A DNA stretch of 11,836 bases, taken from NCBI GenBank assembly GCA_003153215.1, contig PLXL01000260.1:1-11836 (forward strand), in the 5' to 3' direction. The DNA is from Candidatus Dormiibacterota bacterium (GTDB taxonomy: Bacteria > Chloroflexota > Dormibacteria > Aeolococcales > Aeolococcaceae). Positions 1-9,300 of this stretch are shown piece after piece. Made by a program: the position numbers and the translations under genes. The stretch's first letter is position 1. The number at the start of each line of letters is the position of its first letter. The notes beneath the pieces are model-generated. The model had not been told where the DNA came from and did not search any database. It saw only the letters and a list, made by a program, of their open reading frames with translations.

Positions 1-26
1 GCCAGATGGAGTTTTGGCGAGGCACC
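1..26 (+). repeat. Dispersed ~25 bp repeat, copy 1 (left edge)
   Basis: The first 25 bases match the reverse complement of 11671-11695 at 24 of 25 positions; the core is ATGGAGTTTTGGCGAGGCAC. A third, more diverged copy lies at 11786-11814 on the plus strand. The similarity stops sharply after about base 25. Read in one frame the core encodes MEFWRGT, in another WSFGEA. Because the copy lies at the window edge, its full extent is not visible. Confidence 0.7.
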
Positions 27-83
27 GCCTTCGCGCTTAGCCTTACAGCCGGAATCCTATGATGCGGAGGAGTCTTTTGCAGC

Positions 84-210
84 CTCGAAGACCCCGGGGG
101 ACTGAAGCCCACGTAAACGGGACCTGCATTCAGGGCCTGAAGGCCCCTGCTCCCTCCGCTGAAGGCCCGCTGCATCCCCGAATTGCCCTTGCTCACTTCC
201 CTGAAGACCC
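84..210. repeat. Cluster of GGGNCTTCAG-type motifs (dispersed intergenic repeat)
   Basis: Read on the plus strand, CTGAAG(N)CCC occurs at 102-110, 137-146, 159-168 and 201-210, and a variant, CTCGAAGACCCC, lies at 84-95. Spacing is irregular, so this is not a CRISPR or a simple tandem repeat. The 137-146 copy is part of a small perfect hairpin, GGGCC-TGAA-GGCCC, at 133-146. The pattern resembles short repeats I remember from acidobacterial intergenic regions (recall, not checked). It lies directly downstream of the operon on the minus strand. Confidence 0.5.
133..146. terminator. Small GC hairpin downstream of the operon; weak terminator candidate
   Basis: GGGCC at 133-137 and GGCCC at 142-146 form a perfect 5 bp stem with a 4-base loop, about 110 bp past the stop of the 1791-residue gene on the minus strand. 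A weaker stem, CGGAG 221-225 with CTCCG 239-243, sits only 11 bases past the stop. Neither is followed by a T tract in minus-strand reading, so no classical intrinsic terminator can be claimed for this operon end. Confidence 0.2.
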
Positions 211-254
211 CTGATGCTTCCGGAGGTCCCTGATTCGGCTCCGCCAGACACTGC

Positions 255-3200
255 CTACGGCGCGGGGTTGACGGTGGCGCGAAGGATCTTTAGGAACTGG
301 GCGGGGAGGTGGGTTCTTAGCGAATTGATGGAGGTTTCGAGGGCGTCCTTGTCAATGGCCTGGCCACCGGCTGGGGTTTCCAGGATGGGCTCCTTGCCTA
401 TGGGATGGAGCGGAGGCCAGCGGATGGGCATCTTGCCCATGAGGATGGGGCCCACCACGACGGGCTCGGTCCAGGGCTTGCCGTCTACGGTGATGCATGG
501 GAGCTCTGGGCCGAGGTTGCCCTGGAAGATCATGCCGAGGTCGTAGGTGCCGGTGAGGTTGGTGGCAGGGAAGAGGAGGGCGCGGGTGCCATCGGCGCTC
601 CACAGGGGAAACATGGGGACGATGCCGGAGGCGTTGCCGAGGCCGATCCAGAGCCAGATGCGCTGCCAGGGGAAGGGCTCGGGGCTTTCGAGCAGGAGGG
701 CCTGGACGTAGTGGCCGGAGGCGTCGGTGAAGAAGCTGATCTCAGTGTCGGGGACGACGATGGGTGGCTTTCCGCTGGCCAATTCGCCATGGCCGAGCGC
801 GATGATGAGGCCGTCGTAGAGGGAATTGACGGTGGCGGAGAAGGCGGACCAGTCGGATGCGGCCCGCTGGCGGTCCTGGACGAGTGCGGCGGCACCGTTG
901 GAGGCGGGCGTGATGCCGGGCTGGAGATCGTCGGCGAGGGGCGAGAACTGGGCGACGGAGCCAACGAGCGAGACATGGTCAGTGAAATACGTTGTGGCCT
1001 TGTTGACCCAGTCCTGGACTTGGGCGGCGACGGTGGCGAGCCAGGCCGTGGGGGTGACGGGCGCGACGTAGTGGCGGATGGGCGTGGCGCCGGGAGTTCC
1101 GAATAACTGCTCGGCGGCGTTGAGGAGCTGCGCGGTGAAGGCGATGTAGCGCGAGGTGGTGAACTGGACGCGCTTGAGGGTGGTGAGGGAATCCTCGTAT
1201 TTGAAATAGGCGGTCAGGGTTTTGAGGACCGCGATGGCGTCGGTGGCTTCAAAGATGGCGGCGATGGAGGCGGCGGAGGGATTGCCCTCGGCGACGATGT
1301 CGAGGTCGCTGCGGCGGTACCAGGGGCCGGCGACGACGTCGAGGGTGTAGCGGGTGCGGGGCTTTAGGGGCTGGAACCACTCGGCGGTGGCGGCGACGGC
1401 GGCCTTCTCCTCTTGAAGTTCGTGGAGGAGTTCGCCGGCGAGGCCGGGATCGATCTGCTGGATGTTGAGATTGCCGAAGCGGCCACCGAGGTTGAGGTTT
1501 TGAATGACGCTGGTGAGCGAGCCGGGAGACTTGAGGAAGTCGGGGATAGAGGTGGGTTGGTCAGGACTGTCCTCGATGGGGACGTTTGCGCGCTTCTTGA
1601 GGGCGTTGACGAGGGGCGGACTGAGCAGGAAGGGATATTTACCGACGTGGAATGGGGTGTGAATGGGATTGGCCGGTTGTTGCTGCGCCGGGGGCGGGGG
1701 CTGGATGGGCTGGGCGAGGGGAACGAGGATCGCCGTGCCGACCAGGGCGCTCTGCTGGGGGATGGACGGGACGTGGATGGCGACGGGGACGACGAGGGTA
1801 TGGAGGTTGTTTGCGTCGACGCAGCGGAAGTGGAGCGAGTCGCCGATGATGCCATCGGTGAAGGCAATGTATAGGGCGTTGACGTAGCTCTCGACAAATT
1901 CGAAATTGAGGTCGTAGCCGTAGTAGGCGGCGGTGGCGCCGTCCTGGGGCCAGGACCACTGGGTGTATGTGGTGAGATCGGAGAGCGCGCCGCCCATGGG
2001 GAACGCGGCGTTGGGCTGCTGGGACGAGCTGGGCGGAACAGCGGCGGATGGGTTGGCCGGGGCGAGGCAGTTTTGGGAGAGCTGCGGGAAGGGCGCGGGC
2101 TCGACGGGGACCGGGAGCTGGGACGGCGGCTGCGGCGGGGCTGTTTCGGCGAGGGCGGGACCGGTGGCAGTCTGGAAGTAGGCGAATTCGATGATCGGAT
2201 TGCCGTTGGTAACGGTCTGGTAGCTGGAGGTGCCGACGCGCTCAGATTCGACCTGGGTGACGGTCATCAGGGAGTAGAGCGCGGGGGCGGCAGGGAGAAT
2301 GGCCATCGGGACGGGCGCGGAGATGTAGTCAAGGGCATAGAGGATGAGGAGATTGCCATCGACGGGGAGGACGAGCTGGGTGATGGGGGTGCCGTCCTGT
2401 GGGAAGTCGAGGGTGTAGACCTGCGTGGTGGGGTCCTGGCTGCTGGACTGGACGGTGAGCGGAGTGCCGTCGCCAATGCAGTTGGGAGCACTGGTGAAAT
2501 CGATTTCGCCGTCCATGGTGTAGGCGACGGCTACGACCTGGGTGACGACCGAGGGCTGGGGGAAGGTAATGGTGACCTGGGAGCCGGAGTTGATGCTGGG
2601 GGCGGAGAAGTCGAGTCCGGGCGGAAAGCCGCTCGAGCCGGCGATGGAGGGCGCGGCCATGCCGGAAGAGACAGAGATGACGAGGTTCTGATCGGTGAAG
2701 GTGGGTCCGAGGACGGGCTTTGACTGGCCGTTCCACGAGGCGGTCCAGGACTGGCCGGGGAGCAGGCGCCAGGGGATGAGCTTGAGCTGGGTCATGACTT
2801 GGTTCTTGTTGGCCTTGGCTGGGTCGCCCGAGAGCCAGACGCCGTCGAGCTGGGTGACGCCGATATCAGGAGCGGGATTGGGAGCGGGAGGAACGGTGCA
2901 GACCGGTTTCCAGGTGGAGGTGCCCTTGTCGTATTGGAAAAGAGTGACCTGAGTGAGGGTGTGGCGGATGTAGAACTGAACGCCGGGGGGAGTGAGCGAG
3001 ATGTTGGACATGTCGTCCTGGCCGAGATTGGGCGCATTGGGGATGCCGGGGACGACGTCTTCGTCTTTGGGGAACTGTGGGTTGGTCGAGTTCCAGCCGA
3101 TGGCGCTGGCGGGGAATGCGCCGGTGCCGTCGACGGTGGGGTGGGAGAAGTTGAGAACGAAATGGGCGTCCTGAGGGACGATGGGGGCGAACTGCGCGGA

Positions 3201-5630
3201 GCTGGTGTTGTCGGGAACGAGCTCGGGCAGGGCGGTGGCCGGGTTCTGGCGGTTGTTCTGCCAGTCGGTGAGCGAGTCGCCGGTGAGTTGGAGGATGCCG
3301 GGGGTGTTGGGGTCGTAGACCACCGGCTCGTTGGTTGCGGATAGGTCGGGGTTGATGCCGTTGGCCTTGTGGGAGAGCAGGAGGTAGTGGTCGGTGGCGG
3401 GCTTGTCGTTCTTGTCGCAATGGTCGGAGAGGGTGGCATCGAGGTGGCTGAGGGCGAGCGGAGCGGGCGGGACGGTGCCGTTGTCGCCGCCCCAGGAGAG
3501 GCTGATGGTGGCGCCGATGTTGGGCAGGGGCCAAGGGAGATCGAGCTCGACGGAGAGCTCGCCGTGGATCCAGAAGGGGTTGGGCGCGCAGCCTTCGAGC
3601 AGCGCGTCGGCGGTGAGGCCGAGGCCGATGCCGAAGGCGGAGAGCTCGACGTTGCCGTGGAGCTCGATGCCGGCGCCGATCTGCAGGGGCGACCACTGCA
3701 CGGCGGCCATGGTGGCGAGGTAGACGTCGATCGAGGCCGAGAGCGGGCCGAAAGAATAGGAGTTCTTGTAGCCGGTCCAGGTGCCGGTGACGAGGCCGTG
3801 GTCGCTGATGACGAAGTAGGCGTCGGACTCGAAGAGGTCGAAAATGCGGGCGGAGACGCGCTTTTCATGCGGCGGCTTGCCGAGGGCGAAGAACCAGGCG
3901 TCGGTGCCGGGAGCGGGATTGGCGGTGACGTAGAGCTCGGCGGTGGCTTCGATGTCTAGGACGACGGGGATGGAGTACTCGGCCTGGATGGTGAGGTCGA
4001 AGGTTTCGGAATTGCCGTCATAGGTGGCCATGGCGGTGAAGTTGCCGCCTTCGGAGGCGCCGGTGATGCGCTTGGAGAGGATGTTGGCCATGCCAATGAG
4101 CGAGATGACGGGGCCGGGCATCATGACGACGAGCATGATGGCGGCGGAAGCGGTAAAGCCGTCGTCGGCCTCGGTGCCGATGGTGGCGCCGAGGCCGAGG
4201 GCGAATGCGCCGGAGACCGGAGTCAGCCACTTGTTGAAGTCGGAAGCAGTGTAGTCGGGAGTGCCCGAGGTGTCGACCGAGCCGGCGGTGGCGGAGGTGC
4301 TGGAGAAGTTGGTGACAGCGGGGTACTGGAACCACTGCCACCAGGTGTTGGTGGGCTCGGGTTGGGGCTCGAGGCCGGTGGCGACCAGGCCCTGCAGGCC
4401 CCAGAGAGAGACATCGAGGAATAGAGGGATCCCGACAGGGAGCTCGACATCGAGATCGAGGAAGAAGACGGATTGGCCGCCGAAGTTGCCGACGATGAAG
4501 TTGGCGTCGACTTCGAGCTGGCAGACCTCGATATTGACCTTGACCTGGCCTGCGAAGAGATTGACCTGCTTGCCGTTGGGGTATCCGGGCGGCAAGGGCA
4601 GGGGACCATAGGGATTGATGGCGTTGAAGATGCTGGGATTGAGGCCGGCGTTCTCGAGGTCGGTGGGAGTCTGGGCGTTGACGTGGATGTGGTCGATTTC
4701 GCCTTCGATGGAGAGGACGCCGGGGATTTCGAAGGAGATGCCGACGCCATCGAGAGAGAGCGCGCCGGTGGTGAGATTGATCTGCAGGCCGCGGACGCTT
4801 CCGCCGAGAGTGAGGCCTTCGACGAGCTGGATGTCGCCGGAGAAGCCGATCCACTTGTCGCCAGCCGAGTCGGTGCCGAAGCCGAGCTGCTGGAGGCCGA
4901 GATGGAAGCCGTAGAAGTCGAGGGCCATCTGGTTGGGGAGGTTGATCCAGCCGCCAGCCAGCGCGATGTGGCCATGGCTGTCGATCGAAAGGACCTGGAG
5001 CTCGATGGTGGGCCAGTTGAGATCGGGTGTGGTGATGATGAGATTGCCGGAGATGGTGATGGTCCAGACGCCAGAGGAGGACTTGTCGATGGAGAGCGAA
5101 TCGACGTCGATCTCGATGCTGCCGAGGTTGGAGGGCAGAGGGCAGTTAAGCTGAATGAGGCCGTCGGGAGTGGAGCTCTGGCCGGAGGCGGATTGGTCGG
5201 CGGAGACGGTGATGGCGATGTCGCCGTTGGCCTTGGTGGAGACGTCGACGTCGATAGTTTGGGGATTGCCGTTCTTGTCCGTGAAGAAGGGGAGGGTGAG
5301 GGAGCCGGCGATGTTGGAGGCGGCGAGGCCGCTGTTGGCAAGGGTGAGGTCGAAGGCAGTGAGCGTGATAGTGAAGTCGTCGCCGATGGTGGCGCTCAGG
5401 GGATTGGCGGAGAGCTTGTCGATCCAGAGGTGGCCGCTGAAAACCCCATTTTGAAGCTGGAGGTTGTCGAGGTTCACGACCTGGCCGGCGGAGAGGGTGA
5501 GGCCGGCGGAGATGCCGTTGTCGTCACTGGAGACGGTGAGGACGCCGGGCCCGAAGGCGGCGTTGGCGGCCTGCTGGACAAGCTGAATGCCGAGCGACTC
5601 AAGCAGCGGGAGAGGAAGCAGCGTGGACAT
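255..5630 (-). CDS. Giant leaderless beta-rich protein of unknown function (1791 aa), possibly DUF6603-like
   Basis: Last gene of the operon. ATG at 5630 is preceded by AGGAAGG (5639-5645) with an 8-base gap; the stop is TAG at 255-257. There is no signal peptide. Residues 1-420 are regular alternating beta strands rich in D, S, G and I/V/L. Residues 496-517 are hydrophobic but contain PGPVI (505-509) and look like part of the fold, not a membrane helix. Residues 579-720 form a core beginning WFFALGKPP. From memory, this core resembles large bacterial proteins annotated DUF6603; I could not check this. Residues 720-1140 are further beta domains, and 1160-1215 and 1308-1320 are Pro/Gln-rich linkers. 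Residues 1390-1620 are more helical and carry TRYTL (1426-1430) and FTTSRY (1490-1495); 1625-1735 is beta again. Only one arginine (R280) occurs before R521. No catalytic motif was recognised. The reading frame is certain; the function is unknown. Confidence 0.93.
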   Translation of the reverse strand: MSTLLPLPLLESLGIQLVQQAANAAFGPGVLTVSSDDNGISAGLTLSAGQVVNLDNLQLQNGVFSGHLWIDKLSANPLSATIGDDFTITLTAFDLTLANSGLAASNIAGSLTLPFFTDKNGNPQTIDVDVSTKANGDIAITVSADQSASGQSSTPDGLIQLNCPLPSNLGSIEIDVDSLSIDKSSSGVWTITISGNLIITTPDLNWPTIELQVLSIDSHGHIALAGGWINLPNQMALDFYGFHLGLQQLGFGTDSAGDKWIGFSGDIQLVEGLTLGGSVRGLQINLTTGALSLDGVGISFEIPGVLSIEGEIDHIHVNAQTPTDLENAGLNPSIFNAINPYGPLPLPPGYPNGKQVNLFAGQVKVNIEVCQLEVDANFIVGNFGGQSVFFLDLDVELPVGIPLFLDVSLWGLQGLVATGLEPQPEPTNTWWQWFQYPAVTNFSSTSATAGSVDTSGTPDYTASDFNKWLTPVSGAFALGLGATIGTEADDGFTASAAIMLVVMMPGPVISLIGMANILSKRITGASEGGNFTAMATYDGNSETFDLTIQAEYSIPVVLDIEATAELYVTANPAPGTDAWFFALGKPPHEKRVSARIFDLFESDAYFVISDHGLVTGTWTGYKNSYSFGPLSASIDVYLATMAAVQWSPLQIGAGIELHGNVELSAFGIGLGLTADALLEGCAPNPFWIHGELSVELDLPWPLPNIGATISLSWGGDNGTVPPAPLALSHLDATLSDHCDKNDKPATDHYLLLSHKANGINPDLSATNEPVVYDPNTPGILQLTGDSLTDWQNNRQNPATALPELVPDNTSSAQFAPIVPQDAHFVLNFSHPTVDGTGAFPASAIGWNSTNPQFPKDEDVVPGIPNAPNLGQDDMSNISLTPPGVQFYIRHTLTQVTLFQYDKGTSTWKPVCTVPPAPNPAPDIGVTQLDGVWLSGDPAKANKNQVMTQLKLIPWRLLPGQSWTASWNGQSKPVLGPTFTDQNLVISVSSGMAAPSIAGSSGFPPGLDFSAPSINSGSQVTITFPQPSVVTQVVAVAYTMDGEIDFTSAPNCIGDGTPLTVQSSSQDPTTQVYTLDFPQDGTPITQLVLPVDGNLLILYALDYISAPVPMAILPAAPALYSLMTVTQVESERVGTSSYQTVTNGNPIIEFAYFQTATGPALAETAPPQPPSQLPVPVEPAPFPQLSQNCLAPANPSAAVPPSSSQQPNAAFPMGGALSDLTTYTQWSWPQDGATAAYYGYDLNFEFVESYVNALYIAFTDGIIGDSLHFRCVDANNLHTLVVPVAIHVPSIPQQSALVGTAILVPLAQPIQPPPPAQQQPANPIHTPFHVGKYPFLLSPPLVNALKKRANVPIEDSPDQPTSIPDFLKSPGSLTSVIQNLNLGGRFGNLNIQQIDPGLAGELLHELQEEKAAVAATAEWFQPLKPRTRYTLDVVAGPWYRRSDLDIVAEGNPSAASIAAIFEATDAIAVLKTLTAYFKYEDSLTTLKRVQFTTSRYIAFTAQLLNAAEQLFGTPGATPIRHYVAPVTPTAWLATVAAQVQDWVNKATTYFTDHVSLVGSVAQFSPLADDLQPGITPASNGAAALVQDRQRAASDWSAFSATVNSLYDGLIIALGHGELASGKPPIVVPDTEISFFTDASGHYVQALLLESPEPFPWQRIWLWIGLGNASGIVPMFPLWSADGTRALLFPATNLTGTYDLGMIFQGNLGPELPCITVDGKPWTEPVVVGPILMGKMPIRWPPLHPIGKEPILETPAGGQAIDKDALETSINSLRTHLPAQFLKILRATVNPAP

Positions 5631-5726
5631 ACGATCGACCTTCCTGGAGATGGCGATGCAGAACCGGTGAGTCGGACAGCGCTCGGGCGCAGGGGATGGG
5701 GCGCGCCGGATGGAGACCCATTGCCG

Positions 5727-6221
5727 CTAGAAGAGGCCGGCGAGGGTGTTGAGGATTTGCGCGGTGCCGGCGAGCTCGGCGGCGACCTGCTTGACATCGG
5801 TGGTGACGGCGAGGATTGACTGCAACTGGGTGAAGAGGCCGGTGGCGGCATTGACGGCGGGGGCGGCGGCGCTGGGGGCGAGGGTTGCGGCCAGCTGCAG
5901 CGCCTGCTGGATGCCGCTGACGGTGCTGGCCACGTCGCCCTGGCTGGCCACAGAATAAAGCTGTGTGGCGAAGTTCGAGAGGAGGGTGGCGATCTGGGTC
6001 AGTGCCTGGTTGATGCTGGTGCCCACCGAGGATAGTTCGGAGGACTGGAAGAGGATACCGAGCAGTCCCTGAACCGCGGGGTAGAAGGTGGCGTTGGGGG
6101 TGGCGGGGCCGGAGGTCCACTGGCTGGGATCGAGGTTTGCGGGCGGGGGAACAAGCGCCGGGTTGGGGGAAACGATGGGCTGCAATGCGGTGAACATGGT
6201 CTGAAGCGGATCAGAGGGCAT
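5727..6221 (-). CDS. Small Ala/Gln/Leu-rich helical protein with no arginine (164 aa), unknown function
   Basis: Middle gene of the operon. ATG at 6221 is preceded by AAGGAAGG (6230-6237) with an 8-base gap; the stop is TAG at 5727-5729. Gaps to the neighbours are 84 and 96 bp. Residues 1-45 are Pro/Asn-rich and probably extended. Residues 46-164 look like four or five amphipathic helices rich in A, L, Q, S and T, broken near the APSAAAPA stretch at 115-122. There is no signal peptide, Cys, His or Arg; the only basic residue is K144, against about six acidic residues. The helices contain too many Q, S, T and N to be membrane spans. It resembles helical packing or assembly proteins only in composition. 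I do not recognise the family. The strong Shine-Dalgarno and the position between two real genes support it as a gene. A linker, chaperone or adaptor for one of the giant partners is conceivable but is only an inference. Confidence 0.85.
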   Translation of the reverse strand: MPSDPLQTMFTALQPIVSPNPALVPPPANLDPSQWTSGPATPNATFYPAVQGLLGILFQSSELSSVGTSINQALTQIATLLSNFATQLYSVASQGDVASTVSGIQQALQLAATLAPSAAAPAVNAATGLFTQLQSILAVTTDVKQVAAELAGTAQILNTLAGLF

Positions 6222-6305
6222 GGTGTGAACCTTCCTTGAGTTGAGATCGAGGTTGGGGAGGGCGGCTGGGGCGCGGCCGTCCCGGAAAGTGCGTACAGGG
6301 ATGCT

Positions 6306-9300
6306 TCATACCGTAACCGCGGGGAGAAGCATCTGGCTGGCGAAAACGGACGATTGAGCGGAGCGATTGCCGAAGATGCCGACGGCAACGACGGCGTAGT
6401 AATTGGTGGCGGAGCTGCTGGGCGGCGGAGCGGCCGGGATGGCGTTGGGGTCGAGGGGTTGAATGGATGCGCTGACGCCGTCGACGAAGGCGGCGCGGCG
6501 ATTGCCAGCCTGGCCGAGGACCCTGGTGGTTGTGCCCCAGGTAGCGACGACGACGACGGGAACGCCGCGGCCGAGGCCGATGCGCAGGCCCGTAAGGCGG
6601 GATTGTGTGGGCGAGTCGGTGACCAACTGAGCGATGCCGCTTACGGCGGGGGGCGGAGGGGTCCAATAGTTGAAGCCGGGCTGGGAAAGCGCGGGTGTGG
6701 AGGCCTGATATTCGGTGAGGCGATAGATACCGTTGACGGTGTCGGGCGCGGGGCCGGCGGGGAGGGCGATTTCGGCCATGTCGCTGCCCTGGTAGTCGCG
6801 GGCACAGAGGCGCGGATCGGGGACGAAGCCAATGATGCGCTTGTCGACGTTGGGCGGTGTGCCGGTTCCCTGCACGAACTGGAGCGAAGGATTGACTTTG
6901 AGGTTAGAGGAAATGGTGGGGAGTTGGCTGGGTAGGGCGGGATGGGTCCAGTCGGCGCCGAAAAAGCGCAGGTCCGCAAGGTCGGCGGCAGAAGCGGCAC
7001 GGTAGACGAGGTAGGCGGCGACGTCGGGGTTGGCGTCGAGGGACCAGGCGACGAGGATGGAGGAATCGGTGGGCTGGACCTTGTAGAGGACGGGCGGACG
7101 CGGCGGGGTCACGATGCGGATGTACCAGGGGCCGGCGGAGCCGGTGCTTTGCTGGCTTTGGACTCCGGAGTTGCTGGTGGTCCACAGGCGATAGAGATTG
7201 CGGCCGTAGCCGGTGCCGAGGACCGAGTCAGTGAATGTGGCGCCGGGGTTGGCGGGAGTGCCGGTGAGGCGCACCCAGCCCGAGGAATTGTCAGGCACGT
7301 CGGCGAGGGCGCGGAGCTCGTCGTCGAGCAGGCCGTTGTAGAAGTGCTCGATGAAGGCGCGCTGGGCGTTGGCGTCGTTGAGGACGGTGTCGACGGTGAA
7401 GCTGGTGCTGTTGATGGCGTTGTAGCAGTTGATCCAGGTGGAGAGTAATTTGATCCAGGCGGCGAGGTCGGCACGGGGGTTGCCGCCGTCATCGACGACG
7501 GGATTATTTTCGGTGACGTCGCCGGTGCCGGCTTTGATGAGGCCGATGCGGCGCTGGACGTCGGTGAGGGCGATTGAGCGGACGGGGGCGCGCTCGAGGA
7601 GGTAGGTGCCGATGCCTCCGCCGGACGGGGTGGTGAAGGGAAGGGTGACGCCGGCGTTGCCGGTCATATCGGCGGGGTCGTAGTAGAGGTGATCGACGGA
7701 GTGGGTGGGGATGGGAGGCGCGGGCGGGACCAAGCGCTGGACGGCCTGGCCGATGACCGGGGCTGAGACCGGCATGGAGCGGTTGGCGTTGGCGCCGTTG
7801 GGATCGACGATCTGGTCGCCGGATTGGAAGGGGTTTTCGAGCGAGCTGGAGACCGTGACCTGGAAGCGCACCTTGGTCTGGTCGATGGGGACGCTCATGG
7901 GGAGCGGGAAGGAGAGCTGAAGGCCCCATCCGGAGACGAGATAGGCGGGCTGGTTGGCGTAGTCGGAGTTCGAGGAGATGACGCGCGCAGCGTCGCCGGC
8001 GGAGATCGTGGCGACGACGGAGCCGCCCTGGAGCGCGGGGCGGACGGTGTAGCGGTCGGAGCTCAGGTCGGGGAGGGTGATCATAAGCACCTGGGAGGGG
8101 TCGTCGGGGCCGAGGGCGGTGAGGGTGGGGGTGGTCTGGATGTTGACGATGTAGCCATTGCCGCCGGGGGCCGGGGAATAGGCCGGAGCGCCGGCGACGG
8201 TGAGGACCTGGATGGCGGGCGGGGGGATGACGACATCCTGGGTGGTGACGACGCCGGTTGGGTTGCCGTTGGTGTCGATGGTCTGGACGGTGATGCGGGC
8301 GGACTGGGCGTCGGGATAGCGCATATAGGCCGAGCCGGACCAGTTGAGTCGCAGGGTGAGCTTGCCGCCGACCCAGGCGGAGCCGTCGGGGGCGGGTGCG
8401 CCGCCGGCGGCGGGGGTGTTGTCGAAGGTGACGATGCGGAGAGTGGAGGGAGGAGCGGCGATCTTCTCGACGCCGCGCGGGGCGGACCACTGGCTCCAGG
8501 GGCCGCGGACGCCGAAGATGTCGAAGGCGGCGACGCGATGGGCGTAGCCCTGGTTGGGGTCGGGGCGGAGGCTGTCGACGAGGCGGTAAATGTTGGGGGT
8601 GGTGATGCCGGAACCTGCAGGGGTGGGGATGCTGCGCGTAGTGGTCCAGCCGGGGAGGCTGGCGACGGCGGCACCGTCCTCGCGCTCGGCCACGTAGCCG
8701 ATGGGGATGATGGGCGGGGGAAGCTGGGCGGGGTCGGAGATGGGGTTGCCGATTTGCTGCGCGGCGGTGTTGGGCGCGGGCCAGACGACGTCGTAAAGGC
8801 TGTGGGGAACGAGAGTGAGCGAGGCGGGTTCGATGTCGGCATGGCGACGGCGGTAGGTGGTGATCGGATCACCGGGGGCGGCAGGGAGATGGATGGGGCC
8901 GGGCGCGTGGATGATGGCGTATTGCGTGCCGATGGATTGGGCGCCGACTGGATACATGCGCAGGAGGGCGATGGCGATGCACTCGGCGAGCCATCCGCCG
9001 GTGCCGCTGACGACGATTTGATCGATGGGCTGGCCGAGGCTGGTGGCGGCGACGTTGACCACGGTGAGCTGGGAAGAGCTGAAGTTGGCGGTGGCGATCA
9101 CTGTGCCGCTGGAGAATGCCTGTACCGTGCCTGAGCCGGCCACGGCGACGTCGACGGCCTGGGCGGGCTGATTGAGCGAGAAGGTGACTAGCGGGGGAGG
9201 GGCAAAGCCCCAGCCGCCGGACTGGGTGACGGCCATGAGCATGGCGTTGGGTTGATTGTTCTGGGGTATGCCCGCGATGGCAGAGGCGGCGATGGTCCCG

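Noticed and set aside
1..105. Possible 3' end of a plus-strand gene entering from the left (34 codons ending in TGA at 103-105)
   Set aside because: The frame starts in a dispersed repeat, has ordinary third-base composition and no recognisable C-terminus; too little sequence to support.
496..517. Transmembrane helix in the 1791-residue protein (the numbers here are residue positions, not bases)
   Set aside because: The hydrophobic stretch contains PGP and lies within a regular beta region; it reads as strands joined by a turn rather than a membrane span.
2792..3868. 358-codon minus-strand open frame inside the 1791-residue gene
   Set aside because: Overlaps the real gene in another frame and is nearly all S, P, T, A and R, typical of frame-shifted GC-rich coding DNA.
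4473..5819. 448-codon open frame on the plus strand, antisense to the start of the 1791-residue gene
   Set aside because: It is a shadow of the GC-rich minus-strand gene: composed almost wholly of D, E, G, V and A in low-complexity order, with no Shine-Dalgarno, running past the gene boundary through the intergenic gap.
7824..9134. 436-codon plus-strand open frame antisense to the 1315-residue gene
   Set aside because: Same shadow composition (G/D/E/V runs) with no ribosome site; the minus-strand frame has natural protein composition and domain patterns.
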